Under the pieces are notes generated by a model. It did not search any database and was not told the DNA's origin. It saw only the letters and a program-made list of their open reading frames with translations. A DNA stretch of 52,500 nt from Mesostigma viride (Eukaryota > Streptophyta > Mesostigmatophyceae > Mesostigmatales > Mesostigmataceae): positions 3,321,353-3,373,852 of the forward strand of contig RPFO01000246.1 in NCBI GenBank assembly GCA_009746045.1, written 5' to 3'. The stretch's first letter is position 1; each line of letters starts with the position of its first letter. Shown here one piece after another: positions 1 through 16,216 of the stretch. The translations under genes were made by a program, and so were the position numbers.

Positions 1-96
1 CGAGGGGCGAGGGGCGAGGGGCGAGGGGCGAGGGGCGAGGGGCGAGGGGCGAGGGGCGAGGGGCGAGGGGCGAGGGGCGAGGGGCGTGGGGAGAGG
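1..96. repeat. 7-bp G-rich tandem repeat
   Basis: About 13 head-to-tail copies of a 7-bp unit (GAGGGGC) run from the left edge to about position 96, with small changes in the last copies. The array may continue outside the window. Its G-runs could form a G-quadruplex on the plus strand. Confidence 0.95.
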
Positions 97-1219
97 GGCA
101 AGGGCAGCCGGTAGCTCGATCCACCCCCGCCGTGCACTCCATTGGCTAGCAATATTCACATTAATTGTGCGGAAGATGCTAGAGGGTACAAGTTCTTTCC
201 CACCAAAAACATCCCATTTTATCCGTGGCCGGGCTGTTGCTGGTGTTTGCCCCTTGTGGCTGGCTTCCCTGGAGAATCCACCAGTATCATGGGTACCAAG
301 GTTCAAGAAGTTTTTTTTTTAATCATACGGTGGTTTCCGATTTTGACTTCCTTTTCAGGCTGCAGGAGAACCGGTTGTGTATGTGCCTCGTGACTTGAAA
401 GGCTAGGCCTTTATGTGCCTGTCCATATGTCTTCAGCTGCAGGACTTGCAGGCTGAGCACATGTAGATTTTCTCATCCTTTTATTACTGGTGACATCCTA
501 GGCAAGTAGGTAAGTCTGCATCTGTTTCCCTGTCTCGTCTGTGTATCTAGCCAAATATGCGGGGAGTTTGCTTGTTGCCATTAAACTGCATGCATGGTGT
601 TACCAGAAAATGGACAATGCAGTTGTCACTGATCATGACATTCATGCATGGTCCGTAAGCGTATTGTTGCACTGCACTGGTGAGGTTGTGTGCTGACCAT
701 GCGTCCAAGTTAAGGCCAGTGAATGTGATCCGCTGACCTAACCGTTCCCTTGTTGATGCATCTGTGTCTGGGTTTGCTTGTGGTCGGTGCTGCCTTTGCC
801 AGTACTCTTCCAATATCTTGTATGCGGTGATGGCACTGCTTCATGAACTTGACTTTGAGAGCCTCAACATCGTCAAGGCGGAAATTGAGCAGAAGCTTTC
901 AAAGTCCTAGTAGGCACGATAGCCCATGCATCATGTTTGGTCTCCACTGGCATGTGCCGGCAGTTGACGTATCAGTGGCTTCGCAGTGTCTCCATTAAAC
1001 GTATTGCTCATTGGTATTGCTGTGCATGGCCGCATGCATTTGCCTGTACTGTTAGTTTTACCCAATAATTATGCTCATGGTTTAGATGCAGTGTTGTCGC
1101 AGGTATGCAAGCGGGTGCATTGGCACCGCACCATGTCAACCAAGTTAGGAAATCAATTTCTTAGCAGCTTCAGTTTCAGGCTGGAACTTAGCACCAATTC
1201 ATTTTACCGTTATTTAATT
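97..1219. other. No gene recognised
   Basis: I see no coding frame here with a recognisable motif or believable length. The stretch is moderately AT-rich and contains only short open frames. It may be spacer or old decayed repeat sequence. Confidence 0.5.
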
Positions 1220-1265
1220 TTTAACCCGTGTTCTTTTACAACGCGAGACATCGCGTTGTAGGGTT

Positions 1266-1401
1266 AGAACGCGATGTATCGCGTTGTAATCTGACACGTG
1301 GCAAACCTATTAAACATGCGATTTTTGGTCTGTAGAACGCGATGTATCGCGTTGTAATCTGACACGTGGCAAACCTATTAAACATGCGATTTTTGGTCTG
1401 A
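1266..1401. repeat. 68-bp tandem duplication
   Basis: Two adjacent, almost identical 68-bp units, each starting with the near-palindrome AACGCGATGTATCGCGTT. They lie at the left inner edge of the inverted-repeat segment. Confidence 0.9.
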
Positions 1402-1484
1402 AACTTTCAAAATAGGTCAGAAACATCTCATAGAATTCAAGAAAAAATCCTGGTATTTTTGGTATTTTTTTTGTGACAGCTGCA

Positions 1485-1770
1485 AACAAATATTAATTAA
1501 TTAATTATCAACATTACTCCGTTGGGAGTAGATGTAGCACATAGCCCTGAGAAGGGGCATATGGCTTTTAATACATTCTAGGCTACTTCATGCAAGGGTG
1601 GGAATGTAAGCTACCCCTGCTCTAGGTGCACCAGGGCACCCGCCCCCTCATGGTCTATCACGCTATGCCCGGGTAAGGGGGGAGCATGCCTGTGAGGGGG
1701 AAGATCCTCATGGCTATACAAAAACTAGAGCGTGGCATCTCAGCAGAGAGCAGCTCTCTGCATGGGCACA
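1485..1770 (-). mobile_element. Truncated LINE 3' end with AATT-type tail
   Basis: This block closely resembles the 3' untranslated end at 1775-2060. Shared words include CTCCGTTGGGAGT, the ATGTAGCACATAGCCC block, and a region around GTGCACCAGGGCAC. Read on the minus strand it ends in an (ATTA)n tail near 1485-1500. It is a 5'-truncated copy lying directly beyond the tail of the fuller copy. No coding sequence is present. Confidence 0.75.
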
Positions 1771-1774
1771 GCAA

Positions 1775-3785
1775 ACAAATATTGAATTGAATTGAATTGT
1801 AACATAACTCCGTTGGGAGTATATGTAGCACATAGCCCTTGAGAGGGGGGCATATGGCCTATCATACATCCTAAGCTACTTCCTGCAAGGGTGGGGATGT
1901 AAAGGACCCTTGCTCTAGGTGCACCAGGGCACTTGCATCCCCATGATCTTCAAGCTATGCCCAGCGAAGGGGGAGCCTGTCATGGGGGGGAAGATCAGCA
2001 TAGCTATTCAAAAAGCTAGGGCATGGCTGCTCAGCAGGGAGTTACTCCCTGCATGGGCACTGCATAATTAAATAAAGCTAGGCATCATCTGGAGGGTGGC
2101 TCATCATAGGCACACATGTACAGCATGACTAAAAAGGCTAGGCCTCAGCTGGTATAGTGCCTGTAGTAGGCGGGCAAGTACAAGGCCACTGTCTAAAGTT
2201 CTATTCTACACTACTGCTGTATTCCCCTAGGCTGGGGCTGGAGTTGCTGGGGCCGCGGTGGTCGAGGGGGTCGCTTGCCAGGGCTTGTGGCCGACGTAGA
2301 TGGCCGCCCCCTTCCAGTACACCGGCTGGCCCACCTTGGTCTGCCGGAGCTGGAGGTAGGTCGGCCATAGCTCCCGTCGCCGTTGTTGCTGTGCCAGGGT
2401 CAAGTCGTCGTCAAGGGTGAAGAGAGTCTTCTCGAGCCGCTTGCGGCGTCTGAGAAAAGAAATCTTGTCCGCCGGGGTCTTAAAGGTGAGAAGGAGCGGG
2501 GGCGGCCCGGCCTTACCCCCCGCGCGGGGAAGGCGGTGGGCGGCCAGCTCGATCTCACCAGTAAGGCCCATGCGATCAAGGATTTCTCTCTCAAAAGCAC
2601 GCGCAAGCTTCTCGGAATTCTCACCTTCCTCCATCTTGAGATTCTTGACAATGACGTTGAGGCTGCGCTTGGCGAGCTCGGCCTCCTCGCGGAGGTCAAG
2701 CGTCTGCCGCTGGAGCTGGGCTGCGACGGCGGAGGTGGTGGAGGTGGTATGTTGCTTAAGCATGTCCGCCCAGGTCGTGATGGGAGGAGCATCGCCGGCC
2801 AGGCCAGCCGGGGCTGGCTTGGCGGCAATGTCCTTCACTGCCTGGGCGGTGAGGCCTGCTGTGTTCTGCAAGACCTCGATAGCGATTGCATTATCCTTGA
2901 GGCGCTGGTCGATGTCGCGGAGCTGGGCGGTGATGGAGTCGGTGGAGACGGAGGGGGGGGGGGAGGTGGAGGCGAGGAGGGTGGCGGTGGCGGTGGGGAT
3001 GGTGGGGAGCTCAGCAGCCAGCGTGCCGCCAAGTGCCGCCACATCTGCGCCGCAAGAGGCCCGGTCACGTGCTGCTCGAAAGCTTCCTTGAGGAGGGTGC
3101 GGATGGAGGCTTCGGAGGGGAAGGGGGGCGGTTTGGGAGCCCAGATCTCGGATTCGGAGCGTCCAACGAGGGAGCAGAGGGCGAAGCGTTGAAGCTTTGG
3201 GCGAGGCATGCGGTGAATGATTGGGAGAGCCTCGGCAGGGTCGACAAGCTTGCCGTCACCAGGCCAGCGGCCACGGTTGTGGGACGTGAGGTACACGCAC
3301 AGGGCTAGAAGCGAGGCGTGATTGCCGTAATAAAAGTCTTCCATAATCCAAGTGGGGCTGCGTTGCCAGAAGCCGGGGCTGTTGACGTCAAAGGAGCGCT
3401 CTTCCCAGGGCGGCTCAGCAGAGCGACTGCGCTTAGGTTCAGGCGATGCTGATGGCGAGGCGAGCCCGGGAGGCTGGGCGAGCACCAGTGCACTACTAGT
3501 GTCACCGTTGCCATCTGGGCCGGTGGGCGAAGCTGCAGCCGAAGCTGCAGGCGTATTTTCATTGCCGAGCGCAGCCGCCAGGCTGCGTTGCGTCGAGAGG
3601 CGTTTGCTCATCGTATATTGCGTAATAGCGTCGGAAAATTATATCAGCATGTGCGTCTTAGAAAGACGAAGCGATTGTGATATTCACAGCTGAATTCGGC
3701 GCTCAAACGTGAAAGTCATGAGCTCCGACAGCCATGGCTACCTCGTGGCTCGTGGCTCGTGGCTTGATGATTGACAGGGATCTAT
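1775..3785 (-). mobile_element. LINE-like retroposon, ORF1-only copy 1
   Basis: On the minus strand the order is a 5' leader (about 3785-3612), ORF1 (3611-2227) and a 3' untranslated region ending in a (GAATT)n/(AATTC)n tail at about 1779-1798. The leader resembles the leader of a second copy near 17,835-17,680: both have a GCTCGTGG triplication, a GAGCTCCG block and a hairpin just before ORF1. No reverse transcriptase frame lies between ORF1 and the tail. The element is therefore a non-autonomous, ORF1-only form, similar in concept to mammalian HAL1. Confidence 0.7.
2227..3611 (-). pseudogene. LINE ORF1 RNA-binding protein, frameshifted (copy 1)
   Basis: The frame opens with ATG at 3611 and runs to about 3050. 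It then continues in another frame to a stop at 2227. The first part is a charged N-terminal region; the second has a coiled-coil-like stretch, an RRM-like block (NVIVKNLKMEEGE, then AAHRLPRAGGK) and a C-terminal block (LDDDLTLAQQQRRRELWP). This order matches LINE ORF1 nucleic-acid chaperones. The remnant at 5546-5935 reads PLAADVAALG without interruption, whereas this copy has two extra bases at about 3047-3051. The break therefore looks like a small insertion and the copy is probably dead. Confidence 0.8.
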
Positions 3786-5320
3786 CTAGCAAACAAATAT
3801 GTACCACTGAAATCAGGCATTTTCGCGGGACGAAGGTGAAGACGACGGCGATGGCGGCAGGTAGATCTCGCCAGTTTTCGCGCGAATTTCAGTGGCTGTT
3901 GGGTAGCACGACCATGATGATGCGTTCAAAGGTTGATAATTAGGTTTCTACGAGCTAGTTTGTTGAGGTAAGTACTGGGGCAAAGGAAACGTAGTTTTTT
4001 CCAGTTTCTCGCCCAACTTTCATGCGGAAACCCTGGAAACCGGCATACATATTATTACGTCAAGACTCGGGTCTGCTGCGGCACCATGCTTGGTATTTCC
4101 ATGGTTTTTCGACTTCTTAACACATGTTTATTCATTCCGAACGCCCGGACTCTCGGCTCAACCGAGATTTGTGCAGACTTTTATTGGGTAGCTCCGGGCA
4201 TGATGGTGGGCACCTGCAAATAGCGTAAGGCCTGACCGTGGCTATTGCTACGGTATGCTGTATTTTCCTGGAAATGGCCTCTGCCACCGGCTCAATAGTG
4301 CTTGCAGGCGTAAGTATATCGTGTTTCTACATCGTTTCTGCCAGTTTTCCACTTATTTCTACTGACCTCTGCCCAGCCTCTCTAAGACCGCCATCCTACT
4401 CGAGGTTGCTTGCATGTCAGCCATAGCAGGTTGCAGTTGTGCAGTATTTAGGTGCTGTATACGTCGTCAAGCCGTGCATATATCGTGAGGATTGGATGTT
4501 GATGGTTTATACTGCGTTGATTGTGCAAGAAGATCAGCTAGGTGCCCATAATCATGGTGTATAATTATGTGTTGTTAGCATCTTGCCACCATTTGTTAGC
4601 ATGCATTCCAGCGTCATCTTTGCCTGCATGTAAGCTCATGGATCACTCAACCTATCCAAGCCTTGCATTACACGAGCCTCTTTCTTTCAGTATTGCACGT
4701 GTTATGGAATGAAAACCCAGCACCTCCGTTCCCACGAGGCATGTGCTCAACACGTTGTGAGAGTGGATGATGCTTTGGCTATGGCTGCCTGATTCAGTCA
4801 TATTAGGTCATCCAGTCATGATGTTTGATGCATGTTTGATGCAGTATAACTTATACAACACCTATTTTCAACGTTTTGACCCTCCAAGCTCACTATGGCC
4901 CCGTTTATGGGGCTCGTGTCGTTGCGTAATGTTGTGAAGGGCTCTCATGTTTCCCACTGCGTTGTACTGCGTTGTAATTGTGATGCTGATGAAAAATAGC
5001 TCCAGTGGCCCAATGGGCCTGAGTTTTGTTTCACAGAGCCTGCATGTGTTGCCCATAGCTCGTGCAAGAAGCCAGATTTTTTTCATGAACCATTTGTGAA
5101 TAAGCACATGACTTGTGACCTAGGGTCAAGAAATCGCGGTCATGGTCAGACCGGCCCCCCTGTATTCAAACCAGTGTATCTCTCTAATGAATAAGCATTT
5201 TGTAGGTCTGAGTACCTCAAAAAATCCTTTGATTTATGGGCTTTCAGGAAAGTATTATACATGACCATGAAAAAAAAAATTCCTTAGACCTGTGCTATAC
5301 GCGTTCTAAAAAAAGCTTAC
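3786..5320. other. No gene recognised
   Basis: AT-rich stretch with short random frames only. No motif, RNA gene or array stands out. It lies inside the inverted-repeat segment described at 1220-5362. Confidence 0.5.
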
Positions 5321-5545
5321 AACGCGATATATCGCGTTCTAATTAAAAAAACACGGGTTAAACTGAGGACGCGTGCATGGTTTCATCATGCATGCATCAT
5401 ATCTAATAATAAGCACGTGACTGTGTCTAAAGCGCATGCTAGCTATGCACTATCAGATCAGCAGCCTCCAAAAGTGACAGTAGGTACTAACTAGGTAAGG
5501 AATGAAGGAAGTGAACATGCCTGCGGTGTTTTGTGCACAGGCACT

Positions 5546-5935
5546 CTATGGCGATGGCGTTGTCCTTGAGGCGCTGGTCGATGTCATGGAGCTGGGTGGT
5601 GATGGCGTACGTCGGTGGTGGCAGGGGTGGCGGTGGAGGTGGAGGCGAGAAGGGCCAAGGTGGCGGTGGAGATGGTGTGGAGCTTGGCAGTCAGCGTGCA
5701 ACCGGCCCAGGGCTGCCACATCTGCAGCGAGGGGGGTCACGTGCTGCTCGACGGCGGGCGAGGGAGGTCGCGGATGGTGTCGGTCATGTAGCCGGGGGTA
5801 CGTGAAAATTAAAATCTTGGCGTCAGAGCGTCCGAGGAGGGAGCAAAGGGCGATTTGTTGCAGACACCGCAGGTGTAGCTGTGCAGCTTTGCAGCCGTAC
5901 CCTTCGCGAGCTGCCACCTGCCGTCAGGAAGGGGC
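5546..5935 (-). pseudogene. Decayed LINE ORF1 remnant
   Basis: On the minus strand the sequence reads ALCSLLGRSDAKI, then VEQHVTPLAADVAALGR, then TSTSASRTTPSP. These match the middle of ORF1 copy 1 (ALCSLVGRSESEI, FEQHVTGPLAA, STSASR). The N-terminal and RNA-binding parts are missing and the frame shifts. It is a fossil fragment, useful for locating the frameshift in copy 1. Confidence 0.65.
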
Positions 5936-5999
5936 GCTTTGCTGAGTAGAATAGTTAGGGTTTTCTAGATTATATTAGATTAGAGTTAGATTAGGTCGG

Positions 6000-6090
6000 T
6001 TTCGCGGCTTTGCCCACCTCCATCCATCCAGCAAGGGAATATGTGCTACATGACCTCCCAACGGAGTCATGTTATCATGTAATTTAATTG
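6000..6090 (+). mobile_element. Fragment of LINE 3' end
   Basis: The words ATATGTGCTACATGACC and TCCCAACGGAGTCATGTTA, followed by an AATT-rich tail, match the 3' end module seen at 1775-2060 and 15770-16035. Here it is short and in plus orientation. Confidence 0.6.
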
Positions 6091-6283
6091 TTTTAATTCT
6101 GCCAGGCTCCACATACATACTAGTATTTTGGAGGCCGACGTATTTGATGTACTGACGTACTGGCCAACCTGGCGCGGCAGCTGCGCCAGTCGCACTCTGC
6201 GGCTTTACGATGCGCAAAAGCGTGAGTCCAGCTCCCAGGTTTAAACCTGGTGGCAATCGGCGTCGGTGGCCAAGACAGTTACC

Positions 6284-6880
6284 TTAGGTCTTCCGCAGGT
6301 CCGCCCAGCTGTGCACGGATAGGGTGCCTACCCTCTCGGCCCTCAGCGTGCCCAGCAGGATGGGTGGCAATGGTGGCCGGGGCTGTGCAGCACTGAATCT
6401 CGGCCACCTGTGAGGCCAGGGCATGTGTCTGGTGGACGTGCGCATCCTCCTTGATGAGAGCCCCTCCGTCGGGCCCCCCCTTAAGCTCCTTGAGAGCCCA
6501 CCAGCCACCACGCCAGGTCGCTCTCCAGCTGTCGCAAAAGCGGGGGTGACGATGGGACGGCGGCATTGTTCTCGGGGGCTTGTGCGCATGCTGTCTCTCT
6601 TGCAGTGCGCTGCGAGCTGGGGCTGCAACTTGCAGGCGCCCCCCCCGCTTGGGGCTGCAGGTGTGCACGTTCTCGACACCCCAGACTTTGACTCGAGTTG
6701 AGCGTTTTGGTGCGCGCGCCCAGCGTGGCAAGTCTTGACGCGAGCGCCCAGGTCATGTGCTCCTCCATGGCCACGGGAAGCAGAGCCATCCGCGCTGAGC
6801 ACGGCCGGGAGCCGCAGGTAGGTGCTGCCGCTCTCCACGGGGAGCGGGGGGCGGCATCCTCTCGCGGGCAAGGGTGTGGA
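6284..6880 (-). pseudogene. Possible diverged LINE ORF1 remnant
   Basis: Several overlapping minus frames are open for 100-195 codons. One contains VAMEEHMTWALASRLATLGAR, whose core resembles the ORF1 segment FEQHVTGPLAAQMWRHLAAR. No continuous reading frame can be followed across the block. It may be an old ORF1 copy, or simply GC-rich sequence with chance open frames. Confidence 0.3.
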
Positions 6881-7108
6881 GGTCGTGGTCGTTCAGTTAG
6901 AAGTAGCTGCCTTGCTGGTCATCGAGCGACTCGTGCGGCAGCAGCAGCAACAGCTACTTGCTGTGTTCAAAGGTGTCCATGTGGCTGGGAACGATTGATG
7001 TCGCGATCCTTGGCCAGCATAAGCATGACTTGACCACCTGGGCACCTTGGGGCATGCAGGGTGACTCGAGAATATTTATATAGGCTGAAACGCATGGCAT
7101 GGAGCCAT

Positions 7109-7203
7109 GCGAGCAGCGGTTGGTACTCAAAAGGCGAGCAGCGGTTGGTACTCAAAAGGCGAGCAGCGGTTGGTACTCAAAAGGCGAGCAGCGGTTGGTA
7201 CTC
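7109..7203. repeat. 25-bp tandem repeat, about 3.8 copies
   Basis: Nearly identical 25-bp units containing GAGCAGCGGTTGGTACTC follow each other head to tail. The array lies about 150 bp beyond the stop codon of the RING ligase gene, in its 3' flank. Confidence 0.95.
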
Positions 7204-7347
7204 CAGAGGTCCGTCACAAGTCCCCTGTATATCTCTCGGGGGTGATGCGCGTGGCGAGGGGAGATCCGGCTAAGTGCAACCCAGGAGGAGGGTATGTTCT
7301 GTCTCAGCAAGTGTGGCGGTGGTGTATGTCCAGTCTCAGGACTTCTC

Positions 7348-12423
<5,076 letters not shown>

Positions 12424-13541
12424 CGGCGCTAAATGGCCACGAAGTAGCTAGCCCGATGAGCAAGCATGTGGGTATTGAGGCTTTTCAAACCTTCAGAAAA
12501 CTACCAGTGGGAATAGTCTTGAGGAAGCTGCGAGTTTATGCATCCAAACGAGCGCGATACCTTTCTCCACTGATCGACATCTTGCACAACTGCTCAACGT
12601 TGAAACGCCGCAAACCGGGCACAGTAAGTCACGGGAGCAGCCATGCTAAGGTCGTTCCATAACACAGTATGCAGTGGCAACATCCACGAGGCGAGACAGT
12701 CGACAGACCGTGTACCGAGGGCGAGCCTAACAGTGAAGCCTTGTCTTTCTTCTCCGTAACGTCTCTCCTTACGACTTGACAGCATAACTCCCTGTCCAGG
12801 AATGACAGCCGACAGGCCGCTGAGGCCAGTCACCGACACTCGACAGAGTTTATTATTCCCACGCGTACAGTACACTTCAGGGCTGTAGGTCATTACTCAT
12901 CAATTTTAAAATATCAAATACGTGCTCACAAGGCCAAAATTTATACTGTAATGAGCAGAAGAAGCATATTGCCGTCAGTCCGTCACCCTGGTGTTGTTGT
13001 TGTTGTTGCCCACGCCGCACATGGGCACCAGAGATTTGGAAACGGCCGTCACACTAATTTGAAGACGGGCGTGGGCAGCCTGACCCTTGAAGACTAGTAG
13101 TTGCTAGATAGTCGCTACGCGTACGTCCCGTAGCCGACTGGCCGGCATGTTTGGACACGTGGCACCGAATAATAGTGCATGTACTGTAGCTTCGCGGCAT
13201 TAGATCACACGTCTTGGCTGCCCAGTAGGGTCTGGATTGCAAACATGGCAATGGCGTTCGGGGTTCACACCCCTTCGTAAAAAACACAGGGAAAGCGGAA
13301 AGCCACTTGCCAGGATCAGGAAATTTGAAATTCTCGGGCCTGTAATACCCTGATTTCACAAGAGCATTGGGCAACGCGTAGGGAGACCCAGAAGAGTTCA
13401 CAGCTTGCATGTTGCGTAGAGAGCTTTCCCTCGTCCTATCCAAGCCATCTCTCCCTTGTACGAACGGACATTTAGAGCTCACGTTACATACCAAGGCATG
13501 ACCGAGCGGATTAAGAAGTGACGTTATGTTAACACTTGAAA
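12424..13541. promoter_or_regulatory. Divergent intergenic region
   Basis: This 1.1-kb spacer separates the start codons of the RING ligase (minus) and the leucine-rich-repeat gene (plus), so it should hold both promoters. I see no clear TATA box at a sensible distance from either start, and no coding frame I would defend. A short GTT trinucleotide run lies near 12,990-13,008. Confidence 0.4.
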
Positions 13542-15029
13542 ATGACAGAATTCTCTGATATGATTGCAGAAGTGGGCAGCATTCTGGTTGAATACCTGCC
13601 ATTGCTTGACAGGATCAGATGTCGAAGCCTGTCCAAAGATTTCCTTCGTATTGTGGATGGCAGTTTGAGCCAGCTCAAAGCTGTCCGCTTGGAGTGTGAC
13701 CTCCCCCTCAGCCATCCGAATCGGCAGGTGAAGGGCCTTTTGTGGCTGTCATGCAAATGCCCCGATCTTCAAAATGTGAGCATTTCAGGCATTGTTGACG
13801 CAGCATGTCGGCTACGAGATGGCCGTCCTCCCTGGGAAGTGCCCAGGCCTCTTCGGGGCCGGCGACCGAGCGAAGGTCAACCCATCGAAAGCGTGATTGG
13901 CGCGACGTGGGCGCGTTTGCGCCACCTGGACCTTTCCGCGTGGGGGCTGTTCACCGAACAAGGGGTAACCGCCATCGCCCGAGGTTGCCCGGAGCTGATC
14001 GTCCTGAACCTGTCGAACAACGCCCACGTCACCGACGCCGCGCTCACCATCGTCGCGGACAGCTGCCGCCAGCTCAAAGTCCTCAACGTCTCTGGCTGCC
14101 GCGATGTCAGTGACACAGGCTTTTTCGCCGTGGCGGACAGGTGTCGCGACCTGAGGGAGCTCCACGCCTCCAGCAAGGTCACCAACCGCGCCGTGCTCGC
14201 CCTCGCACGGGGCTGCACGCAGCTGACGGTGCTACGGATCCGCGACTCTCCTCACGTGACAGACGCCGGGATCACCGCGGTGGCACAGCACTGCCGCCAG
14301 CTCCACGTGCTTGACATCTCCCACTGCGGCGCGGTCGGGAACATCGGCCTGCTCTCCCTACTCGACACCTGTACCGAGCTGCGCCAGCTGTACGTGGCCG
14401 GCACATCCGTCAATAGCTGGTCCCTGGTGGCGCTTTCCGCGCTGCCTCTCTCCCTGTCTGCGCTTAGCCTCTCGCGAGAGCTGGGCGCCGCATTCCTCCT
14501 GCAATGCCCTCCCGTCGCACAATTGGCCGACCTCCAACACCTGGACCTTGGGGCGGGGGACGGCATGCCCACCCTGGACTGGTCGTTCGAGCGCGCCCCC
14601 CCGCTGAGATTGTCCGCGCTCGCTGGCACATGCCCCGATCTACGGTACTTGGACTTATCTGACCAGCATGTCCAGGGGGGCATCGCGGCGCTGGCGCCCA
14701 AGTGTCCGCAGTTGCGCACAGTTCTCCTCGCGAGGACATCGGCTGACAAGGACGACGTTCTGGCGCTGGCCACGCACTGCCGCCAGCTGCACACTCTGGA
14801 CCTGGAGCGATGCTTCCCCGTGGGTGATGCCGCCGTGCAGCACCTGGCGAGGGGGTGCCCCCGGCTGGAACACGTGAACCTGGCGGCGTGCTTCAACGTG
14901 TCCGATGACGGCCTCATGGCGCTCGCAAAGCACTGCGCGCGCTTGGAGAGGGTCGTGTGGTCGGACTCGGGTATCACAAAGAGGGGGGTCGCAACCGCAC
15001 GCACAAAGCTGCCCCGACTGCAAGCTTGA
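13542..15029 (+). CDS. F-box-like leucine-rich-repeat protein (AMN1/FBXL type)
   Basis: One uninterrupted frame from ATG 13542 to TGA 15027-15029 encodes 495 aa. Residues about 10-45 (VEYLPLLDRIRCRSLSKDF) resemble a weak F-box. From about residue 120 onward there are roughly a dozen cysteine-containing leucine-rich repeats of the form C..L..L.L..C..V.D.G, for example CPELIVLNLSNNAHVTDAAL and CRQLKVLNVSGCRDVSDTGF. Proteins of this class usually act as substrate receptors of SCF ubiquitin ligases. That role is inferred because the F-box is poor. The gene lacks introns, unlike its neighbours, which may indicate a retrocopy or simply a compact gene. Codon use is GC-rich. The neighbour on the left is also a ubiquitin-pathway gene, but nothing shows that they work together. 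Confidence 0.85.
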   Translation: MTEFSDMIAEVGSILVEYLPLLDRIRCRSLSKDFLRIVDGSLSQLKAVRLECDLPLSHPNRQVKGLLWLSCKCPDLQNVSISGIVDAACRLRDGRPPWEVPRPLRGRRPSEGQPIESVIGATWARLRHLDLSAWGLFTEQGVTAIARGCPELIVLNLSNNAHVTDAALTIVADSCRQLKVLNVSGCRDVSDTGFFAVADRCRDLRELHASSKVTNRAVLALARGCTQLTVLRIRDSPHVTDAGITAVAQHCRQLHVLDISHCGAVGNIGLLSLLDTCTELRQLYVAGTSVNSWSLVALSALPLSLSALSLSRELGAAFLLQCPPVAQLADLQHLDLGAGDGMPTLDWSFERAPPLRLSALAGTCPDLRYLDLSDQHVQGGIAALAPKCPQLRTVLLARTSADKDDVLALATHCRQLHTLDLERCFPVGDAAVQHLARGCPRLEHVNLAACFNVSDDGLMALAKHCARLERVVWSDSGITKRGVATARTKLPRLQA

Positions 15030-15495
15030 TGTTGCATGGACCATTGACGTTGCATGGCAGGAAGGGAGAGCACATGTGCCAGTTCCTTTGATGATCAACG
15101 CGTGGCCTATCCGCCACCTAAGCGCTGTGACCCCTGGTTTCACCACTGAGTCATGAAATGTGGCAGCAATTCATGCACATTGGTTGTCTTAAGTGGGGTG
15201 CTTCGTTTTGACTTAAGCCCGTACTACAGGTTGCGTGTGCACGAGCAGTCGATTTTCCCCAGAGGGCTAGCTAGCACTGGACAAGTGCTTGCAAATGATC
15301 TGATCTATCCAATGCATATGTACCAGTTGCAGGATGAAAAGATGCAAATTTGTGGGCCAACTCATGCATGCCGCTAGCCGGGCCACAGTTATGCGATTCA
15401 TATCGGCGAAGTAAGCATGCATGTGCGTGAAGCATCTTAAGTGAAGCATCTGTACGCAATTGTTGTATTTATGCAGTTGGTACATTGTACATGGA
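15030..15495. other. 3' flank, no gene recognised
   Basis: AT-rich flank of the leucine-rich-repeat gene. It contains many ATGCAT-type words but no coding frame, array or RNA gene that I can support. Confidence 0.5.
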
Positions 15496-15552
15496 TTAAT
15501 TAATTAATTAATTAATTAATTAATTAATTAATTAATTAATTAATTAATTAAT
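15496..15552. repeat. (TTAA)n microsatellite
   Basis: About 14 perfect TTAA/ATTA units. Similar tracts end LINE copies at about 1485-1500 and 42554-42577, so this may mark the tail of a lost element. Confidence 0.97.
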
Positions 15553-15769
15553 AAGCACGTGACTGCGTCACGTGGGTGCCAATACAGAGTAAAGGAACCT
15601 TCAACCCTATATACACAGCGAGAAGGAGGGAGGGCGCCCTAGCTTCTCTCACTGCCGCAGGTGGGCAGGCCACAGAGCGCTCTCTCCACGGCATGGTGCC
15701 GGGGCGCAACACTGTGGGTGCAATACAACCAGTGCAATATACCATAGGTAGGCTGACGCATAGCTTATG

Positions 15770-16035
15770 TATAGCTGTGACGCTAGCTTTTGTATAGCTG
15801 TGCTGATCTTCCCCACCTATGACAGGCTCCCCTTAGCTGGGTGTTGCCTGAAACTCTGGGTGGTGCAGGTGCCCTCGTGCACCTAGAGCAAGCGTTGTTT
15901 ACATTCCCACCCTTGCACCTGGGAAGTAGCTTAGAATGTATGATAGCTAGGCCATATGCCCCTTCTCTGGGCTATGTGCTACATATGTACTCCCAACGGA
16001 GTTATGTTACAATTCAATTCAATTCAATTCAATAG
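15770..16035 (+). mobile_element. LINE 3' end with (AATTC)n tail
   Basis: This is a plus-strand copy of the 3' end module. It shares GCTGATCTTCCCC, GTGCACCTAGAGCAAG, CATATGCCCCTTCTC and TACTCCCAACGGAGTTATG with the module at 1775-2060, and ends in (AATTC)n at about 16012-16034. It lies tail-toward the ORF1 remnant at 16217-17677, which is on the other strand, so the two are separate insertions. Confidence 0.8.
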
Positions 16036-16216
16036 CTTATGCTACAAATGTGAGGTGGGCTCAAGACGTCGGCTAATAGGCGCAAGCTGATGGCCACAAG
16101 GTGCCAGAGCTAATTGAAGGTACTATAACGCTGTGCGCTAATATCGGTCCAAGTGCTGTAATGCCTAAGCTATCCCATAATCGATTGCCCCCATCTAGAC
16201 AACTAGCTGGAGTGCT

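Larger units (their letters stand above)
1220..5362. mobile_element. Segment bounded by inverted repeats with 18-bp palindromes
   Basis: A 13-bp motif at 1220-1232 (TTTAACCCGTGTT) is found inverted at 5350-5362. Just inside each end lie copies of a palindrome: AACGCGATATATCGCGTT at 5321-5338 is perfect, and near-copies lie at 1240-1257, 1268-1285 and 1336-1353. Short terminal plus sub-terminal palindromic repeats suggest a non-autonomous DNA transposon. No transposase is visible and I see no target-site duplication. A LINE-like copy lies inside, which would mean nested insertion. The call is tentative. Confidence 0.35.

Noticed and set aside
2383-3192. 269-codon plus-strand frame
   Set aside because: It is the antisense shadow of LINE ORF1, Gly-rich because the sense strand is Pro-rich; it has no motif.
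1220-5362. A virus-like or Maverick-type large DNA element
   Set aside because: No capsid, polymerase B, integrase or packaging ATPase frames are present; only a LINE copy and spacer.
6698-7033. Plus-strand 111-codon frame
   Set aside because: It overlaps a better minus-strand ORF1-like remnant and has no motif.
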